A DNA stretch of 64,000 bases from positions 17,056,284-17,120,283 of the forward strand of contig NC_081142.1 in NCBI RefSeq assembly GCF_958295425.1, read 5' to 3'. Source of the stretch: Solea solea. Its lineage: Eukaryota; Chordata; Actinopteri; Pleuronectiformes; Soleidae. The notes under the pieces are model-generated. The model worked only from the letters and a program-made list of their open reading frames with translations, made no database searches and had not been told where the DNA came from. Below, one piece after another: positions 27,226-40,012 of the stretch. Position 1 is the stretch's first letter. Each line of letters starts with the position of its first letter. Made by a program: the position numbers and the translations under genes.

Positions 27226-28737
27226 CAGACACAGAAATCACAGAACGTGAGACCCAGTTCTAGAATATAAACGCTAGGATTAATGTTTGACAGGAAACAT
27301 TACATCCTTATAGTTTAGAAGTTGGAGCCAGGAAAAGTGTGGCCTCGTTGAAAATATCCAATATTCATTGATGAATTTAGCTGTAAACTGCAGTGCGATT
27401 GCTGTGGGAGGAAATTAATACTCAAGTAGTCAACAGCAGCAGAAAAATCTGTTTTTTCAACATGTGAGAAACTATGCTGAAAAACAGCTTTGAAATTTTG
27501 ACCCATCAGCCCAAACAAAGTGTCAACTGTAGACACGCCCCCTCCCCCCCCACACGTCCCCAGACAATTGACTAACTCAATGACAGATTGAACAAGGTTG
27601 ACCCAGTGACTCTGCAGCACAAGCAGGGCAAGCCTCAAATTACACATCTGCCGGAGAATGAGGGGTGGAGTGGAGAGGGTTAGAATTACAGTTTAAATGG
27701 CCACGCTGGGACGTTTGCTTGATAACAAAACCCTTCAGATGTCCCCCGGAAAAAAAGAAATGCTTTAACTTTGAACGTTGCCGCCTCGCTGTCGAAAAAA
27801 GGAAAACACGAGGAGACGATAAGCGTCTCCTGTCACTCTATAAGAAATTAAAATCTGTGATTTTTTCATTTTTTTTTTAAAATCACTGCTTAGGACAAAA
27901 AAAAGAAGGAAACCTCTAATGAGGCAGAAAGATAAAGTGAAATCCAGTTCAACCATCACACCTGCAGACAGAGAGCCAGGCCACATCTGAGCAGCAGAGC
28001 AGGTGTCCACACAGCCGCCATGGCTGACAGATTCCTGCAGTTGTTTTCCATGGCAGATGCAGAGTGTTTTTACTGGACGCGCATCTCTTACATCCCATCA
28101 CAAATTCATGAATGTACCGCTTCAATCAAAACTCCCATTCGCTCCGTGCCAAGTCATATTTTTTCCACAGTTCGTGGAACAGCGCGTTCGCCTCACAACT
28201 GGTTTCCCACGATATGGGGGGGGGGGAGGGGGGGCGGATGAACACACAATGAAATGATAAGTGACAAACTGCGAAATCTGCTTTGCAGCAGGTAGAATAA
28301 TAGTAAAATTAGACGAGTGGAATTTAAAAAGGGGCAGCAATTCATTCTTTGTCTTCGAATGAAGAGAGGGAGAAAAATGAGAATGGGGGGGGGGAGACAA
28401 AGTGAAGCTCGGGCAGAGACGCACGGTGACAAAGGCAGATCCGGGGGATCAGAGGAATCCCTCAAAGCCGACTCCCAGAGCTGGGATGAAGGCAGCTCTG
28501 TGTGGAAGCAGAAAAGATGAAACACCATTTGGGGCCCGGGGCCCCCCGCTGCCTCGCCACTGTGTTCGGGGCCTGTGAGCTCCTTTGCCTCTGAAGTGCT
28601 AAACAACCCCCTCTCACACCCAGCAGCAGCCCAGCACTGCTGCACCCTGCACCTCCTGCCATTTGGTGCAGCTCTGGTCTGCACATATGTACACAGACAG
28701 CAACCGAGTGGTTCTCCTGTGTTGCCATTGTGTCTCG

Positions 28738-28975
28738 GGCTGCAGCAATTAATCTATTCATTCATTAACTAAGTGCCTGTTTAAATACATTTTTAGCTCA
28801 TTATCTCAAATAAATCATAAACAACTGAATATATTTGATGTGTGGACAACAAAACACATCAGATGGTGCCATTTTATGGGTTGGGAACATCAACATTTGT
28901 TTTTTTTAATTCCACATTTTGGATTAAATGAATTGACAGACTAATCCATAAAAGAAAATAATCTTAAATTGCAGC
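28738..28975. mobile_element. Degenerate MITE with GCTGCA termini
   Basis: Begins GGGCTGCAGCAATTAATC and ends AATCTTAAATTGCAGC. Both ends carry GCTGCA in inverted orientation, and the body includes ACAGACTAATCCATAAAAGA. It resembles the widespread GCTGCAACTAACGATTATTTT family of nonautonomous elements. Confidence 0.55.
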
Positions 28976-29968
28976 GCACTCCCCCTCTCCTCTCTGACAT
29001 TTTATGTGTGCACCAACTCATCAGTGAAGCAACTAAATTAGTCAACAGTTATATAATGGCTTACAGGAAGAGACTCCGCTTGTCAAAATCGTGGCATAAT
29101 GTCTCCACCAATGTCAAAAACCATGTCAGTGAGAGGTGAAACAACTCACCTGTTGTTTGAAAGCAACACTTCTAAAAGAGTGAGTCACGTTTTTATGGCT
29201 TATAGCAAGAAAGAAAAGCTCTGGGAAACGTCTGAGGAGCATTTCCACATGTTCTCTGACATTATCTTCACCCCAATAATTGACCAGCATTAGGAAGCAT
29301 TAGGATCCGACCCCAGCTGACAGAGTCATTCTGATTCCTCTTGTGTATTTGATCATAAACAGTGTCAGGTCTCTTTGTTACTGAAGGCTGTTCTCTAGGT
29401 ACAGTCAACCCCAATAAAACAGATTCACTGTCCTTCGTTGATGACACACGTGTTTGTATTAAAAAAAGCCAGTTTTCTTGTTAAATGTATAACCAGGCTT
29501 TGACTCACAATGACAATCAGCAGCTCTTTGACAGAGAAGGAGAATGAAAGGCAGCTGCATGGCTTCAGTGTGGGTGACAGCTCCTCCTTTTTCATCAAAA
29601 CACAATCAAATGTGCAGAAAAATAAAATACGTGTGACCTTTGGTGATTTTAGGGAATAATGAGGGTGGAAGAAAAGCTGCAGCATGATGATGATGATGAT
29701 GATGATGGTGGTGTGTCCCATATTATAAACGCGTCGTAACTTCAAAGGTAGCCTGACTGAGCCAAGAACAACTGGCAACCACACAGCTTATTGTTTCGTA
29801 ACACAAATATTTCTGATAAAGTTCCCCCCGGTCGGGATCATTTCTCCGTAAAGGCCTTCCTCAGCAGTCATGTGGTGGGTTTTCATGTACTAAAGCCCCG
29901 CTGTGGCTCCGAGTGCAGCAGGAATTCCTCACAGTTTGACACACATTTAACACTGATTTAACTTCATT

Positions 29969-29977
29969 TCTCTCTCT

Positions 29978-30023
<46 letters not shown>
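29969..30023. repeat. (TC)n(TG)n microsatellite beside the CACHD1 exon 1 donor
   Basis: TC units (29969-29980) run into TG units (29981-30023). On the gene strand, intron 1 begins GTAA and then goes straight into a CA repeat, so the tract starts within the donor region itself. Confidence 0.96.
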
Positions 30024-30026
<3 letters not shown>

Positions 30027-30275
30027 CTGCATGGTGAAGACTCCCAGCTCCTGCGAGGACAGCTTCTTCATTTGATCGGCCAAGACTTGCGCTTCCTCCA
30101 GGATGGAAAACTCACTTTCGGCTCCGCAGTATCCACAAGAAAGAGCCGAGCAGATTAAAACCAAGATCCAGGAAAAGGACGACAAGCCTCGGTGAAACTC
30201 GAGCCGCCTCTCCCGCAGAGCAGCGCGCGGACTCGGCGTCAGAGCCACGGATCCCCCCGCAGTCCGCCTCGCCAT
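30027..30275 (-). CDS. CACHD1: CACHD1 coding exon 1 (start codon, signal peptide, N-terminus)
   Basis: This exon encodes 83 residues that match the N-terminus of CACHD1, an alpha2delta-like type I membrane protein reported to modulate Cav3 T-type calcium channels and to bind Frizzled/LRP6 Wnt receptors. An Arg-rich leader (MARRTAGG...) precedes a hydrophobic run (FSWILVLICSALSCG, residues 34-48), a signal peptide with likely cleavage near A52. The mature start ESEFSILEEAQVLADQM is the family hallmark; human has ADFSILDEAQVLASQM. The exon ends LGVFTMQ, then a GT donor (GTAACACAC) at phase 0. The ATG is in good context (ATC before, G after). The upstream in-frame codon at 30315-30317 is TTG, so it is not a start. 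The surrounding DNA is CpG-rich. The next exon is 27 kb away at 2991-3053. Gene identity is firm; the signal cleavage site is inferred. Confidence 0.93.
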
Positions 30276-30720
30276 GATGGCTGTGGCTCTGCAGGCTGGA
30301 GAAACACGGAGTCCCAACTGGTGGCGGAAAATTAAAAGAGAGAAAAAAAAAGAAAAAAAATCTTCAAGGGGGGAGAAACTACTTTTACAACTTTGCAGCG
30401 AAGAGTGCGTTTGCTCTTTCGCTCCCGAGCGAGACTCCGAACTCCCCGGCCGCGCAGATCATCGCAGCTCCGTGAAAAAGCCGAAGAGAAGAAAACAAAT
30501 CCATGCGGGTGGCAGAATAATATGTTACTGCTTTCCTTTCTTTAACGCTGAACCAGTGCCGTCCTCGAACTCTGTCGCTCCAACTCCTGGAAGTCTGGCA
30601 AAGCGTGTGTGAGTGTGTGTGTAAGCCGGAGACTCTCCACAGTGGGGGTGGCAGAGGGAGGCGTGGAAACGCCAGAGTCCTCCCGGCGCCTGGATCTCTG
30701 GATCAATGGATCAGGGTTTT
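30276..30720 (-). promoter_or_regulatory. Putative CpG-rich promoter and 5'UTR of CACHD1
   Basis: The sequence just upstream of the CACHD1 start codon, together with exon 1 itself, is visibly richer in CpG and GC than the AT-rich flanks. Examples are the stretches around 30185-30270, 30420-30475 and 30640-30700. This is the usual look of a CpG-island promoter. I see no convincing TATA box, so a dispersed start is likely. Exact transcription start and island limits cannot be set without counting CpG or mapping 5' ends. Confidence 0.55.
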
Positions 30721-30861
30721 ATTGTGCCAGCTTCTCCAAAGAGAGAAAAAAAAGAAAACAGAGTAACTTGCAGCCTTTACGTTGCTGTTACGGAAGAGGA
30801 TAAGGGCCAAATAATAATACAAATGGAAAACAGCCTGACTTAAATTATTAATTCCTACTTT

Positions 30862-31097
30862 TGACTTGAATTCAGACTTTTTTTTCCCCTCAGAATTTCC
30901 CCTTTTTTAAAATCAGAATTCTGACTTTTTTTAAATCAGAATTCTGACTTTTTTAAATCAGAATTCTGACTTTTTCCCCCATACAATTCAGACTATTTTC
31001 ATGGAATTCTGAATTTCTTTCAATTCTGACTTTTTTATCAGAATTCTGAATTTCTTTCAATTCTGACTTTTTTATCAGAATTCTGAATTTCTGACTC
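30862..31097. repeat. Minisatellite of a palindromic TCAGAATTCTGA unit
   Basis: Imperfect tandem copies of a unit of about 20-22 bases containing the perfect palindrome TCAGAATTCTGA, separated by T-rich spacers (TTTTTTAAA or TTTCTTTCAATTC). At least five full or partial palindromes are visible, including copies near 30921, 30941, 30959, 31039 and 31075. It lies about 600 bases upstream of CACHD1 exon 1. Confidence 0.85.
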
Positions 31098-32724
31098 TAT
31101 TTTTGGGAGACAGGGGCCTCAAACACAATCAAAGTGGGGGCCGAAAACTGTGACATTATTTCACAGAAATGTTTATTGTTTTAATATATTTTATTCTTTT
31201 TCTATGGATTTTATTGCCTTGCATGATCTGTGAAACACTGTCCATAAAATAAATGCATTAAAAACATTTACGATTTCTTCAGCTTTCACTCAAGAACAAA
31301 CAGCATTCTTCATTCACCTGCATTTATGATGACAATTATCAATATTGACTTATTCTAGTTTAAATGTGTATTTACTTTTTATTTGTCCATCACTAACTTT
31401 AGGAGAGGGACCTTGTTTTAAAGAATCCACCATCTTGAGCTGACATTTTTCTACAGTAGCCAGAACAAACGCATTTTTAAACTGGAGCTTTCTATGCAAA
31501 AGACACCGAACGCCTTCACACCTTTAAACCTGATGCATAAACCAACAAAGAAACAGCAGAGAGAGTTGTGAAAGGGTGTTAACATCCTTTCTGGCACGCA
31601 AAGACCACCGTAGTTCTCACCATGACTCTAATTCTCACTAACTCTTACACGTTGGACTTTTAAACCTCAAGTCAGTTCACCTGTATTTATGTCATGTCCT
31701 ACAGAACCTGGCCATTTTGGTGTCCTGGGCAAGATTTGAGATTTAGTCCCCACACACACACACTGACTGTACATCACACCACAAAAGGATGACCACTCTG
31801 GTTTTAACATAAAAAAATACATTTGAAAGGTTATTCTAGCAAAATGATGTTATTTTTCCAAATTTACAAGTCAAATTTTCCCTAAAAATGGTACAAAACA
31901 GTGCATGATTAACATAGAGTAATTGTTAATAAAGTCACATATGAAACCTCACAAACCCCAGCATAGGATTTCAAGATGCCACTCCTACAAACACTGCTAT
32001 TTCTATGGTTAAAGTTTGCCTTATTTGTTTCACGGTAATTCAGTTGTACTCATAGTACTGTTCAACACTTAAATGTTGCTAAACCGTTTGTGTGTGCAAA
32101 ATACCATGTAGAGCTTTGTAATCGAATGGTATTACTCACAATAACTAGTCCGAAATACGTTTGCGTCCGACATTTTTTTCCCGACTTCTTAACTGGAATG
32201 CACTCTAATGGGCTCAGGATCTGTGTAACATATGATGATGTGTTTGTTCAAAACACATCAGAAAAATGCAGAATTCAATTGGTAAAAAGAACCTTTCCTT
32301 CATGGTCAGAAGACAGAAGGTCGACATGTGCTTTTCTCACTCTCATGGACACAATTGCTTCTTTGCCTCTCTGCTAAAGGTTGTTTTTATGTGTCGAGAG
32401 TGAGTGCATGAGACTCCACTCCTGTGAAAATCCATTTCTTGGTTTCGCCATACCTTCAATTTCCCTACTGCTGAGCAGCTTTGAGAAAAAGCTAAATGCT
32501 TGTGTGTATTTGGGCTCATTGAACATCTCTGCCTTGAAAATTAAATAAAAAAAAAAAACAGTAACAGATATTTCATTTGTTTAATTCATGTAGCCTGTGC
32601 TGGTGAGGTGAATATTTGCGGTATTGAGGCACTTATAGTCATATAATAGTTCACCTTTAATACTCAGTCGCTCACCCCCTCTCTCCCACCACGGGTGGTG
32701 GGTTAAAACCTGATTTTATGGCTT

Positions 32725-32842
32725 AGGATTAGAATTAGGTTTAAGTTAGGGTTAGGGTAACGGTTAAGGTTAGGCATTTAGTTGTGATGTTAAGGAAATG
32801 AATGTAAGTCAATGTAATGTCCTCTGAAGTCATGGAAAGCAG

Positions 32843-32876
<34 letters not shown>
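32725..32876. repeat. Dispersed repeat, family B, copy 1
   Basis: GGTTAGG-rich stretch, then ATGTAAGTCAATGTAATGTC and CTCTGAAGTCATGGAAAGCA, ending in a TG tract. It shares this order with the copy at 35248-35530. Confidence 0.75.
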
Positions 32877-32880
<4 letters not shown>

Positions 32881-33884
32881 ATTTGCAGCTGCACAACTGG
32901 TCTCTTCTCATGCCTCTTAACCTTTTGGAGATTTCCTGGCAAACACAAAGGGTGTGTAGATATATATAGATATCAGAAGATACAATCAATGGGATCAGTT
33001 CAATGACATTTTAATAACCTGCAAACATTCTGCCTACGTGTAGGATTACATTTCACTGTCAGCTGTGAGACATCTCAGACAGCTCTGGTTTGGCAACCCG
33101 CGCACATAACATGAATGTGGCGACGTATAAACTTCAGTTTAAGAGCCTGCAAAACGTAGCTGACAGATGTAGTATAGTTTTTAAATCATAAATACTTTTC
33201 AAATGTTTACCCTGATGTCTCGTGACGTAACCGTGCTCATGTCTATTCTGTAATACAGCATTTTTATTAACAAATGATACAAAGTTCAGTCAAATCAAAC
33301 CTTATCTTTTGTCTAAGGCAAAGAAAGTGAGTTGGCCCTAGACATCAGTGCAGAGAAAAGAAATCTCTGGCAGAACCAGAATCAGAGACGTGCAGCCATC
33401 GGCCTCGGCTGGTTGGAGGGAAGGAAAATAGGGGAGAAGGAGCAGCAGGGAGAGATGAGGGACAGGGAGACAACAGAGCAACGCAATCACGGTCAGTACA
33501 AAGGAACACACAAGAGCGACACAGCCAAACGTACAAAACAATAGAACGATTACATAAGCAAGCCAAAACAGACCAAGCCTGCACAATAAAACCAGAAAGA
33601 GAGAAAATGGGGGACAGAAGAGGAGGAAAGGTGTCGGAAGAGAGATAAAGAGAGAAGGAGTGGCAGGGCAGAGACAGAGGAGAGAGAGTACATGCTGTGA
33701 GAACACATAAGAATGACCTAGTTACTAAATAAAACAATTAAATATGCAAATTAAAATAAGCCAAAGGTAGAAAACAAGAGAGCTGCAGTGCACAAAAACA
33801 CACAAGAATGGCACAACAAATGGACAAAACAATACAAATCGTATGGTAAATAGTTTGTAATAATACAGACACTAGAGTGTTTGC

Positions 33885-34062
33885 CATTCACTCATTCAAA
33901 CATTCATAAAGCACTTCTATGTGCACTCATCTTTCATATCCATTCACACGCTGCCGGCACAGCTGCCAGGAGCAACGTGGAGTTAGGTGTCAAGTCAACT
34001 AGTGGAGCCGGGAATTTAACCCACAACCTTCGCGTTGAAAGACAACTCGCTGCACCAATGAT
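33885..34062 (-). mobile_element. SINE-like fragment, minus orientation, copy 2
   Basis: Plus strand reads CATTCACACGCTGCCGGCAC, AGGAGCAACGTGGAGTTAGG, GTGGAGCCGGGAATTTAACC and AACCTTCGCGTTGAAAGACA. It parallels the 18.9 kb copy. Confidence 0.65.
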
Positions 34063-35244
34063 GAGTCTGAGACACTTTAACACCAGTAACCGGTGTGTTC
34101 TGTGAGCACTGGTCACATGATAAAAAAGTGTTATGCCCATATTCACAATACACTGCAAGTCAACAATGTTAGGTTGTGATTTTTATCATCCTGTCCACCA
34201 AGATCACTTCACATCATTATAATTCCAGTTCCCATTTTCATCGAAATATCTCCTGACATTAGGAAGACATTATTCAGATTTAAATTCAGACAATATAATT
34301 GATGTTATTGATGCCAGAAGGGCAATGCATTTGCAGCTTACCCCCACGATTACAGTCACACAATCAGAGTTCAGCATCCTGACAACAGAAGGAATGAAGA
34401 CTTTATCTACTGGTTCTCCTACAAGGTGATAGTGATAGTGGTCAGAAGACAAAACAGGTTGATCACCTGTTTTTCCCAGTTTTGAACACAAGTATGTAAA
34501 TTAGTTGTAGTACAAAAACACACTGTTCAATTTTTAATAGTTATTTTACAATAAAAGTGACAGTGTCACCAGTGGGCCTTTTTTTTTCCCCTTTCAAGCT
34601 GTGCCGCTCATAATATTAACTACTTTTTAGTTCTGCATTCAGTTGTCCTCTTGTAACATAATACGAATGGAAAGCTGTGTTTGTAGAAAGCAAGTGTATT
34701 TGAGGCAGTTGGCAGACGCACAGCTTTGCAGGCCACGGCGGTCCACATCAGGGAAAAAGATCCCGACTTCAGATTTCACTCTGCTCTTGAATGGACGGTT
34801 TGTCTGAGCCTTTGGCCGCAGACTCCATCAGATGTTTGCATCCAAAGACCCACATGCTATTAGACACTTACAAACGAGAAGATGTTCCCATGCAACACAT
34901 ACACCATCAGTTGCCTTGAATGTATTGTTTCACTTTCAGCCATTAGCACACTGTTAAAAACCACTAAGATAAAACAAATAAAAATTCTTGAATTTCCTGA
35001 ATTGGTTGCAATATCTCCACAGGGGGAAAATGAATAAGGAGACAAGCAAAAAAAGAATGTATAAATTAACATAATTTGAAGCGGACCAAAAATAACATGA
35101 AACACCACAACCTTATTTGAATCATGTGGTCCATTTCTCTCCCAAACCACTGACCTCATCAAAGCTCAGTGACACAAGTGTTTACGAGATTGGAGGATTT
35201 CACAACATTGTCAGCTCTCTCTGCTCCGCACCTGTTCTACATGT

Positions 35245-35247
<3 letters not shown>

Positions 35248-35287
<40 letters not shown>

Positions 35288-35530
35288 CCAGGTATTACTC
35301 ATGTTGTGGGGACCTACATCTGTTTACACAGTCACAATATGAAGACTTGTCTTCTTATGGGGACAACAACAAAGTCCCCATATTACATTTTAATGTGAAG
35401 ACATGTGGAATGGTTAGGATGAGGTTAGGATTAGGCCAGTAGTAGTTATGGTTAGAGTAAGCCTGGAGGTAACTAATGTAAGTCAATGTAATGTCCTCTG
35501 AAATCATGGAAACCAGTGTTTGTGTGTGGT
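35248..35530. repeat. Dispersed repeat, family B, copy 2 (longer)
   Basis: Starts in a TG tract, then TGTTGTGGGGACCTACATCT, GTTTACACAGTCACAATATG and CTTCTTATGGGGACAAC. After that comes a GGTTAGGAT-rich part, then ATGTAAGTCAATGTAATGTC and CTCTGAAATCATGGAAACCA, and finally TG units and a CAG repeat. Confidence 0.75.
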
Positions 35531-35531
35531 G

Positions 35532-35561
35532 CTGCAGCAGCAGCAGCAGCAGCAGCAGCAG
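35532..35561. repeat. (CAG)n trinucleotide repeat
   Basis: Nine to ten CAG units, intergenic, at the right end of a dispersed repeat copy. It is not in a supported reading frame. Confidence 0.95.
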
Positions 35562-36845
35562 GTGTACACTAGTCACAGACGTGGCAAACCTGTGTCATTC
35601 CTCTGATGTAGTTCTATAAATATTCTTATGTTTATATACAGTGATGCTATTGGTTTCTACAGTTTTTGCTTTGGAAATGTGACGATGACAGAACACTGAA
35701 TAACATCCATTAGCTGGGGTGTGATGGGCCCACAGGTGTATAAAATCACATTAAAATGGCTGAGTACCACTTAGCTCCCCGAGTTTAGAGTACAAGCTGG
35801 TTCACTGTCACGACGGTGTCCTGATTTGTATGAACTGAACAGGGCCGTCATTAATGTGATCAGTGACACATGCTTTTCCAAATAAAGCGCGTCAAAATGG
35901 CTGCAAATAATACTTATTCCTTTCATTCAATTCAATTCACTTTTTATCCATGTGTTTTTAATTGGTATTTTCATGCTTTGATTTATGTTTCACATCAATT
36001 TGTTATTTACCATCTTTTTTTAATGCTGTGTGTGCCTGTAATCAAAACAAGTAAAAGCTCATACTTAATTTGTACATGTCAGAAAAACTGTGAGAGATTG
36101 TTCGCCTTTATTTTATTATTTATGTATTTATTTACCATTATAAAATAATAAGGTGTTAGATATGGCATGATTTATGGGCCATCACTGGTGTGAGTTTGAC
36201 ATCTTATCTCACGGATCATTTTCAGACTGAAGCGCAGCCAAAAGCAACAAATGACTAATCCTGATTGGCATAATCTCTGAGCCAAACACATCATTAACAC
36301 AAATGATGGAATCTTCATTAAACGCAAACAAAAGCAGTTTTGGTTTTGCAGAGTGACAGCATTTGCATTATTTTAAAACACCATCCAGACTCACAACCAC
36401 CTGGTTGTCAAAGATAACAAGGATTTTGTGAGTCGCTCTTCAAAAGCACGACACGGAAGGCCCCGACATTCCACATCTGGCTTCAAAAACAGTGACAGAG
36501 ATTTTCATCCACACTGCAGACGAGGAAATATTTGGGCTCGGGAGCGAGTTATACTCGTTACCCGTGGAAGTTGTGACGCAGGAGCAGATTTCTATGAGGT
36601 TACACAACTCCTCCTTAATAAATATGTTTGTGTACAGGAGGCAGACAATGCCACTTGATTGTCTCATGTCACGTTAACAGATGGCACATTCTTCAACAGT
36701 CAGTAAACACAGGGGCCTGAGAGTGACATGTGGAGGCTTGTAACACTCGTCCTGTCAAACGAGGACCTTGCAAAACACCTTTAGATTCAGAACGAAAGAC
36801 TCAATCAGACTCAACCACTTTTTGATAACTATGATCTGGAAGCCT

Positions 36846-36890
36846 ATCGCTCATGTGGAGGATAAAAGCGGTAGAAGATGGATGGATGAA
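36846..36890 (+). repeat. Short copy of the GATGGATGG-tailed repeat end
   Basis: CATGTGGAGGATAAAAGCGG followed by TAGAAGATGGATGGATGA, the same tail as at 4745-4860. Confidence 0.65.
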
Positions 36891-39139
36891 TGATCTGGAT
36901 GAATGAGAATCTACATGTGTTAGGCAGTGCTCGAGTGGACCTTTTTGTTCTAAACTGGTAGCCGACTGGCTTTAAATCATGTTTATGGGACAGGCGCTCA
37001 AAAGAAAACAAAAAACACATTTGATCACATCAGAGGTCGCTCATGAACAAAGGATTGTTTCATTTTTACATGCTGTATAAGCACATTTGACACATGTGAG
37101 CTAAAGTGACCTCACATTATCCTAGAAATATGGTGGCAAAGATGTTTCGGGTGTTTTACCACGGCACACATGTTTCTTTTTTTGGTGCTGAGTGAATGTT
37201 TCCCTTATGATTCTTGAAGCTCTTATTCAGCACCATCAAAAAAATAAATCATGCAGTTTGGTTTATTTTGACTCTAATATTGATAAAATAAAGATTGTCT
37301 TACCTAAAAAGTTGTTGTTTTGTTGATTAAACTAATTAAAACCGGTGTCTTTTTTTTTTTACTGCGGTAAACCAGATGTGTGGAAAAGAGAGAATCACAG
37401 CTTCACTTAATGTCCCTTTGAAGAGAATCTGGTTATTTTTCACATAAAAGTTTTTTTAAAAAGGACAAAAAATAAATACAAAATAAAATGTTTCATATAA
37501 TTATGTGTTATATGACACAAGTGCACAAATGTCATCGCCACAACTCCCTTTCCTCCAGCTGCTCAAGGGTCGGCCTCAAACCACTCAGGGGAAATGATCT
37601 CTGAGTTCAGCTGCTGCTAATACATTCATCACGTTGAGGAAAATCATCACTCACTCTCTCTTTACACATCTGAACACATTAGAACAAACGAATAATTGTA
37701 AAAGTATACATCACTATGTCGAGAATTAGCCTCTAAAGTGCTTACTGGAGGAGAGTAACAGAAGAAATCTGGACTCTAATCAGATTTTCTGTCTTGATGA
37801 CCTTGTTGGTGATCACTGCATGGTAAAAAACAAACAAACAAACAAACAAACAGGGATCAATGTGAATGTAAACAATCTCTCGTTTCCCAGTTGAAGTGAA
37901 CTCACTGGCAGCTTCAGAGGAGTCTCTGGGCAGTCATCCATCGGCAGACAGGAAACGCTCCGGGGACAAAACTCGCTGGACCCAGTCCTTCTTAATGCAT
38001 GACAGACCACTGTGGTTCACGTGGCTGCGAAAGAAGGTCAGAGAAAAGGCAAAAAAAAAAAAGAGCAGAGAAGTGAATCAAAAACATCAAAATGGTCTGA
38101 CCCGTGTGACCCTTAAAACTTCATACCACAGACTTACTGGTAGTTTAAGCTGAAGTGAATACTTTTCTTATGTCACTGTCAGTTCGCTACATTCATCTGA
38201 CTTTGTCTTTTACTCTTATGTAAAGAAAAAGAAAAAAAGGAAAAGTTTAAAAGGCAGAGCCTTTATTTGCAACAGAGGATTTTCTACACGGTGTTTCTGT
38301 GATACCCTTAAGTAAAAGATAATAAAAAGCACTGTTTATCCTTGAAGGGACAAAACAGTTTAGCTGGTGCTTAAAAACAACAATTTAAAACTTAGCTATT
38401 TAAAAGTTAGTAAAAGAGCATCAACACAGACAAAAACTTAAGCTTTTAAAAAGGGGGGAAAACAAACAGACAATGGGCGAGGGATCTGATTACAAACACA
38501 CTTTAGATCCACTGGCGATGTTGATTCCATGTTATAATTACAGGGAAAAATCATGAAGAAGCAGCTCCAGGGCTGCCAGATGAGACTAAAACCAATCATT
38601 TAAACGGAGACAAACTAAAGCAATAGCTGCTAACCCTATATCAGGACTTCATTAGCTCTCTGTGGTTCCTATCGCTACACATATCGATATGATCTCTGCT
38701 GGATATGCACAGCGTCACAAGCCGTAGGAAAAAACACAAAGAAAGACGAGGCGGCGATGACAAGAATCAACAGATGAGGGAGTAAACGTGAACTGAACTG
38801 ACTTCTATTTGTGGGGATACATTTGGCCACATTGTACCAAATGTGTGTCTGAGTAAAGGTTTGGTGGTGGTGGTGTACCGGGGTGGGGTTTTAAAGTAGG
38901 CACAATCCAGTTACCATGGCAACATGAGTCTTTGAAGTTTCTTGCCCCCTTTTTACAGCTGGATATAACAACCAGATCTGCTCCATTCTCTCTCTGAACA
39001 CATTTTCCCCTCGTCTCCCTCTCACTCAAAACTGTTCTCTTTGAAGACTTAAGCCGATTCCAAGTCAAACCCAACGCTATTTCTGGCTCTATTCAACACT
39101 GGGGCTGTGGCTTTGTTGCAGTTCTGTCTTTGACATCCG

Positions 39140-39140
39140 T

Positions 39141-39178
<38 letters not shown>

Positions 39179-39229
39179 AATATGACTCAGTGTGCTTGCA
39201 TGTGTAAGATGCGTGGAAAACAGCAGTGA

Positions 39230-39263
<34 letters not shown>

Positions 39264-39365
39264 ATCATAACAAACGTAAACAGACAGCGGGATTGTAACA
39301 CTGGCTGTCGGTTGAGGCCAAAAATGAGAAATGTTGCTTCATGTGTTTATGTGTGCGAGTGAATT

Positions 39366-39398
<33 letters not shown>
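39140..39398. repeat. Cluster of three (TG)n microsatellites
   Basis: TG tracts at about 39140-39165, 39232-39261 and 39371-39398 with short unique spacers. It is followed by a purine-rich (GA-rich) stretch to about 39570. Confidence 0.93.
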
Positions 39399-39402
<4 letters not shown>

Positions 39403-40012
39403 CACATGCAAGTACAGACACAGACCTTAAAAAGAAGATATCAAAGCAGAAGCAGTGGAGAGAGGATGAGATGAAAAGAGAAGGAGGGCAGGAGCAGAGG
39501 AAGAGGAGAGGAGATGAAAGGAGGAGAGGGGGAGGAGGAGAGGCTGAGAAGAGAGAGAGACAGACAGACAGCGCTAGGAAGATGGGAATCGGTAAAGAGA
39601 ATGCGGCGAGGACTGCAGTGTGCCATGTTGTGTCATCATGTTTTCAACGTTACGCATCACACTCTATCAAGATGAAATATTAATTATACCATCCACACTC
39701 TGCTCACACTGATGACTGGCTCCATGCTCAATCCTTGATGCTTTGATGCATTTCATATTCAGGCAGAAACAGTGTGATGCAAACTGTAAAACTGATTTCA
39801 ATGTTAAGTGTCTGTGCTTTTAGGGTCTACCGTTTGATTGTGTACTTCAAAGACTTTGCAGCATGCAACAAACGTACAAATTGACCCAAATTCGAAGCAG
39901 TGGTTCATTAAACCACTTTAACTGTTCTAGTGTTGGCAGGGACATTTCAAGAGACCGTGGGGGCCCCAGGGAAAAGGAACCTACCTACATTGAACTGAAC
40001 CTAATGGCACCT

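Noticed and set aside
30315..30317. Possible upstream in-frame start for CACHD1
   Set aside because: The codon is TTG on the gene strand. The ATG at 30273-30275 has a good context and matches the family N-terminus.
33338..33737. Two overlapping minus-strand frames of 122 and 130 residues
   Set aside because: Leu/Ser/Pro-rich translations of a purine-rich strand. No domain, and competing frames over the same DNA.
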